NCBI GenBank assembly: GCA_016188575.1
Contig: JACPHN010000185.1
Span: 1 to 27,881, forward strand
Direction of reading: 5' to 3'
From: Candidatus Schekmanbacteria bacterium
GTDB lineage: Bacteria; CSSED10-310; JACPHN01
Length of the DNA: 27,881 bases
Both the position numbers and the translations under genes were made by a program. Position 1 is the first letter of the stretch; each line of letters begins with the position of its first letter. Below are positions 24,364-27,881 of the stretch, piece by piece. Below the pieces are notes generated by a model. The model saw only the letters and a list, made by a program, of their open reading frames with translations, was not told the origin of the DNA and did not search any database.

Positions 24364-24421
24364 TTGCGCCTCCGCCCGTGATGAATGGTTTACCCCAGGG
24401 TCACTGTCAAGGTCACGTGCG

Positions 24422-26095
24422 TCACCACCCGGAAAAGGCATCCGCGATGGCGTCGCCCGCGCTTTCGGCCGCGTCGGCGACAGCGTTGCCGGCTTCCTCT
24501 GCGGCACTTCCCAGGGCGTCCGCGGTGTCCTCAGCAGCAGTTGCGACCGACTGGGAGACCGAGGAGAGTGCGTCGCGGACATCGTCACCGACGCCGGCCA
24601 CAAGCTCTTCGGCCGCCGTGCCGCTGCGCTCGAAGAAGTCAGCGACTTCCGTGCCGGCCTTCTCGAGCTCGTCCAAAGCGGCCTCGCCCAGCCCGGCCAT
24701 GGTGCCGCCAAACGCCTGAGCATCCTCGACGAGACGCTTGACATCGATGGACACGCCCCAGCCGACGGATCCACCGATCCCAAGTGCGGCGCCGAGCTCA
24801 AAGCCGAACTGCAACTTGCCATCCACGTACCCGAGCTCCCCTTTCGCCTTGGCGCCGACGCCTGCCCAGGCGCTGGCCGTGCCTTTTGCCCCGACGCCGG
24901 CGACGTCGACTTGCCCGCCGGCGTCGGCCGCGGCACCCGCAAAGGCGCCGGCCTCCGCTTTTGCGCCGGTCGCCCGCAGCTCGGCCTTGGCACCGGCCTC
25001 AGCGCCTGCTCTGGCGTTGGCAGTGCCGCGGGCCCGCGTGCGGATGCCCAGGGTCCGGGCCTGCACCATCGCATCGGCGTCTACTCGGGCGCCGGCGAAC
25101 GCGGCCGCGCCGATGCGAATTCCCGGGTTGGGACCGAGAATCACCGCGGCATTGGCGTCGCCCTGGGCGCCGACAAACGCGTCGACATGGCTGTCCGCGG
25201 AGAAGTCGGCGATATCTTGCCCAGCCAGGCGGAGCTTCGGACTTTGGTACTTGGCCCCATAGGACGCCCGAATGAGGTTGAGCTGCCCCTGAGCACCGTA
25301 TCCGACAGTCAGCCCCTCGATCGGATCGAGCTGAGCGTAGTTGTAGGCGCGGCCACGAGCTTCCAGGTAACGCGTCTCGCCTCCCGCCTCGGCTGCCCCC
25401 CAGGACCCCTCGGCGCCGGCGTGCGCCTGCCCGAACGCGCCGACATAAGCGCCGCCGCCCACAATCTCGTTGCCGAAGCCATAAGTCTTTTGCCCGTAGT
25501 CGCCCGGGCCATAGGTGGTTTTTGCCGGCTTCGCCGCGCCTTCCTTGGGTGGGCGAGCGGTGGTTCCACCGACCCGGTGCGTGAGCACGCGTTCGTCTGA
25601 TTGGGCCGACTTGGAGACCGATTTCTGCCCCGTCAGGTTTTGCGGCAGCCATTTCGGTATTTCAGGCAGCGCGGCCGCCTTGCCGTCGCCTGGCGCCGTC
25701 GGATGCGGCGCCGTCTCCGTGGGGGCCATTCCGGTGTCGCTTCGCGGCGGCACATCAACGGCGCGTGCGCTCCCCCCGACCCCGAGCACCTGAGAATAGA
25801 AACTGAGCGCGCGATCAAGGCGCGACGACAGATCTTGATACTCCGACTGCGAGGTTTGAAAAGCGGGCGGAACGATCGCGTGGCCGGCGCCAAAGGGAAG
25901 CACGATCGACGCCCCGGCAGGAAGCGGCGCCCGCGGATCGAAGTTGCGATTGGCGCTGCGCAAGAGCTCCACCGGCACGCGACAGCGGTCGGCTACATCC
26001 TGCAGAGTTTCGCCGGGAGCGACGGGGCACTGGCACGCCAGCAATTTGCCCGGCTCCCACGCGCCTCTTCCCGAAACACCATCGATGGTCTCCAT
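24422..26095 (-). CDS. LysM protein with long Ala/Gly-rich repetitive body
   Basis: I cannot assign this 557-residue protein to a named family. It starts at ATG 26095 with GGAGG six bases upstream and has no signal peptide. Residues about 20-68 form one LysM domain (VAPGETLQDVADRC to IVLPFG). A polar linker follows (about 75-200), then about 205-455 a Gly/Ala-rich region of alternating small and polar residues (GAYVGAFGQAHAGAEG, GAQGDANAAV, RVDADAMVQARTLG) that looks like a repetitive beta-fold. Residues about 456-557 are Ala/Glu-rich amphipathic helices reminiscent of LEA proteins, ending FSGW. Such a build could be an exported effector or a surface/tail-like component. TPR and unknown genes flank it on the same strand. 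Confidence 0.8.
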   Translation of the reverse strand: METIDGVSGRGAWEPGKLLACQCPVAPGETLQDVADRCRVPVELLRSANRNFDPRAPLPAGASIVLPFGAGHAIVPPAFQTSQSEYQDLSSRLDRALSFYSQVLGVGGSARAVDVPPRSDTGMAPTETAPHPTAPGDGKAAALPEIPKWLPQNLTGQKSVSKSAQSDERVLTHRVGGTTARPPKEGAAKPAKTTYGPGDYGQKTYGFGNEIVGGGAYVGAFGQAHAGAEGSWGAAEAGGETRYLEARGRAYNYAQLDPIEGLTVGYGAQGQLNLIRASYGAKYQSPKLRLAGQDIADFSADSHVDAFVGAQGDANAAVILGPNPGIRIGAAAFAGARVDADAMVQARTLGIRTRARGTANARAGAEAGAKAELRATGAKAEAGAFAGAAADAGGQVDVAGVGAKGTASAWAGVGAKAKGELGYVDGKLQFGFELGAALGIGGSVGWGVSIDVKRLVEDAQAFGGTMAGLGEAALDELEKAGTEVADFFERSGTAAEELVAGVGDDVRDALSSVSQSVATAAEDTADALGSAAEEAGNAVADAAESAGDAIADAFSGW

Positions 26096-26128
26096 GCAGC
26101 GCCTCCGCAGCCAAGTGTTGAGGGGTGG

Positions 26129-26878
26129 TCACTTCCACTGATCCGCTTTGGATTTCTTGCGAGCGCGTTCCTGAACCTCGGTCAAGCCGTCTCGAACGGT
26201 GCGTATGCGATGCGCCAGACCGCAGTATCGGCGCACCAGAGCGGGGAGATGCTTTCCCGAAATCAGCCCCGTCGATGCTCGGTAGCCCGGCGGATCTCGC
26301 TCATCGCACGGCAATCCATATTCGGCAGCCAGCTCTTCCACGCGGCGGTCGAGCCCGACGATGATTTCGCGCACGGCCGGGATCTCGCGCAGTGATGGCT
26401 CGCTCGGCAAGCTGTCGACGTTCACGATCTCCTGCCACACCTGAGCGATCGCCAGCCGGCGCGCGGCTCCGGTCGCCAGGGTGGCCCCGGCCTTTCGTGC
26501 CGCGGCTCGCAGCGCGTTGATCCGCCGCTCATCCAACGTGACTTCCGACTCGACATATCGCCGCTTGAGCTCGTGCTCGGGGTACTCTCGGAGGTCTTCG
26601 ACAAGAGCTGCCGTGATCTCCCTGCCGAGCTCGAGCAGCTCGCTCAGGAGCTCGTCGCCCGCTGCCGGCGCGGAATCCGGGGACTCGGGTGGCGCATGAT
26701 CCTTCAGATCAGGTCCATCGTGCTGCCTCGTTGACTCCACTTCGTTCGCCGCTCGTTCCAGAGCTTCGCGGACAAACTTGCCAACTGATTTCAGGGTGCC
26801 CAGCCCCACAGCTCGTTCTTCCTCGTGTCGATTGCGGTGCGCCATGATTGGCGACCAAGCTGTCTCCAGTCCAAGCAT
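26129..26878 (-). CDS. Unknown charged helical protein beside the LysM gene
   Basis: This 249-residue protein has no recognised family. I place the start at ATG 26878, with AGGAAA about 6 bases upstream; a second ATG at 26845 is possible, and the frame is open to 27208, though the extra part is low-quality Arg/Ser-rich sequence. The protein is mostly charged helix (about 26-50 and 72-185), with a disordered Pro/Asp/Glu linker at about 55-73 and a basic C-terminus (RARKKSKADQWK). It ends 33 bp before the LysM gene and is probably cotranscribed, so it could be a chaperone, immunity or accessory partner for it. Confidence 0.68.
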   Translation of the reverse strand: MLGLETAWSPIMAHRNRHEEERAVGLGTLKSVGKFVREALERAANEVESTRQHDGPDLKDHAPPESPDSAPAAGDELLSELLELGREITAALVEDLREYPEHELKRRYVESEVTLDERRINALRAAARKAGATLATGAARRLAIAQVWQEIVNVDSLPSEPSLREIPAVREIIVGLDRRVEELAAEYGLPCDERDPPGYRASTGLISGKHLPALVRRYCGLAHRIRTVRDGLTEVQERARKKSKADQWK

Positions 26879-27186
26879 GCTCGGTTTCCTGTTCGGTGTC
26901 AAGTCCGGTGGCAGGCCCCGATCGCCCGCCTGCTCGCCGTCATCGCGGAATCGTGCGGACACCCTCCTGCTGCGTTTCCCGGGGCTGAACGCGCGGGAGC
27001 CATTCGCGTATCTTCTCGCCGAGGCCGATGCGATCGGCGGTCGCCATCCGCGACTGGAGCTTGCGGGCGAGCTCTTCCACTGATTCTTGCCCCCTCGCCC
27101 GTAACAGTTCACGCCCCGTACCGCAGTCTCCGGGGGTCCTCTCGTGAACACGGACGACGATTGCGCAATCGTGCCATCTCGCAGGT
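26879..27186. other. Gene-free stretch between the accessory operon and the IS66 remnant
   Basis: No gene is supported here. It should contain the promoter of the minus-strand LysM/TPR operon and the left flank of the IS66-like element, but I could not find a convincing promoter or terminal inverted repeat. Confidence 0.4.
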
Positions 27187-27881
27187 ATGCGAACGCACCG
27201 TCGTCCATGGTATCACGGTCTTCCCGTCGAGCTCGTGCTTGCGGTCATCCGTGCCTGTCCTGCTCAGGTCCGCGACATGGTGGCACGACTCCAGGCTCTC
27301 GACCTGCTGATCCCGCGCCTTCTGGCCCGACTGCACCGTGTTGCCGGCGCACTGAATCGGTCCCGGCTCGCGGTACGCAGACTCTCCGCGCGACTCCGCC
27401 TGTCATCCCGCAACAGCTTCAGGCCGCCTTCATCCGACCGGTCGCGACGTGGCCGCAAAAGCCGTAAACCTTCCGGGCGCAAGCCGGGTGGTCAGCCCGG
27501 TCACCGCGGTCATCGGCAGCTCTTCGTCGCCCCGGAGCGGGTCAATCGCGTCGTCGAGCTGCATCCTCCGTGCTGCCGGCGTTGTGGCACCACCTTTGGC
27601 CCGGCCGTGGATGACGACAGGGCTTTCGCTTTTGGCAGTGTTATGATTGGGATCACGATCGCGGCGCCGTCTGGGTAGTCGAGTATCACTGGTGGCGCCG
27701 GCGCTGCCCACAGTGCTCGGCGCTGACGACGGCAGCGCTGGCGCCCCGAGCACCGGCAGAAAGCCGGGCCTGCAGGCGATGCTGGTTTCTGTGGCCGTCC
27801 GCGAAAAATGCACGCGCCGAGGTTTGCTGCGACACCTGGCCGAGATCTTCCGGTTGCCGGTTTCACTTGGTACCGTGCAGA
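27187..27881 (+). pseudogene. IS66-family transposase, frameshifted and cut by the window edge
   Basis: The first reading frame (27187-27678) encodes the IS66 TnpC-type N-terminus: a basic helical segment, the NSFRPPSSD motif, the KPGGQPGHRG motif and a Cys zinc-binding cluster (CCRRCGTTF). It then stops, and homology continues in a second frame near 27666-27720 (VVEYHWWRRRCPQC, matching the second zinc pair) and a third frame from about 27745 (GRKPGLQAML, then LPVSLGTV, matching the start of the DDE transposase region). At least two frameshifts are needed, so the gene is inactive. The catalytic DDE region would lie beyond the window. No clear ribosome site marks the start. Confidence 0.82.

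Noticed and set aside
24364-25074. N-terminal extension of the TPR gene
   Set aside because: The extension would overlap the LysM gene and has low-complexity Pro/Ser/Arg sequence; a good ribosome site precedes the ATG at 24363.
24308-25600. Plus-strand open frame of 430 codons
   Set aside because: It mirrors the Ala/Gly-rich LysM gene; the minus-strand gene has a good ribosome site and a LysM domain.

Overview
This is a GC-rich, densely coding bacterial window. Several traits suggest a Gram-negative delta-proteobacterium-like lineage, such as Myxococcota, Binatota or relatives: many lipoproteins, a DUF1499 protein, a class II DAHP synthase, an FHA protein, a secreted protein with a myxobacterial-style Cys-rich tail, and an ECF sigma/anti-sigma/DUF4097 module. 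No rRNA, tRNA or CRISPR array was seen, so the taxonomy is inference.

Layout. (1) 1-140 looks like the 3' end of a group II intron (second half of domain V onward), followed by a stretch with no gene. (2) 431-3935: a membrane-anchored HtrA-type protease faces an ECF sigma factor, its overlapping zinc-finger anti-sigma factor and a DUF4097 beta-repeat protein; this reads as an envelope-stress module. (3) 4060-8020 (minus): a run of four genes (FHA/coiled-coil protein, four-LysM lipoprotein, small lipoprotein, DUF1499 lipoprotein). (4) msrA faces a gene for a coiled-coil protein with an acidic Gly/Asp tail; their shared upstream region carries two related palindromes. (5) 10213-14009 (minus): class II DAHP synthase, an MGAT-like acyltransferase and a CoA-independent aldehyde dehydrogenase.

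(6) The centrepiece is 14269-21788 (plus). Seven closely spaced genes encode a EutM/PduA-like microcompartment (BMC) shell hexamer, a deoxyribose-phosphate aldolase (DeoC) with an N-terminal helix resembling an encapsulation peptide, a pyrimidine-nucleoside phosphorylase, a 63-residue membrane protein, ComEC, a ComEA-like HhH protein and a diacylglycerol-kinase-like protein. The aldehyde dehydrogenase is divergent from the shell gene. Together they suggest a route from imported DNA to nucleosides, deoxyribose-phosphate, acetaldehyde plus glyceraldehyde-3-phosphate, and finally acetate, with the aldolase step inside a protein shell. Nucleotidase and phosphopentomutase steps are not encoded here. 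The link between DNA uptake and a deoxyribose microcompartment is the most interesting hypothesis of the window. Caveats: only one shell gene is present, with no pentamer, trimer, phosphotransacylase or acylating dehydrogenase, and the ComEC metallo-beta-lactamase-like domain has lost expected metal ligands.

(7) 21819-26878 (minus): a secreted Cys-rich protein, a TPR protein, a LysM protein with a long Ala/Gly-rich body, and an unknown charged protein; the last three look like one accessory unit. (8) The right edge holds a frameshifted IS66-type transposase that runs off the window. The window is thus bounded by mobile-element remains on both sides.
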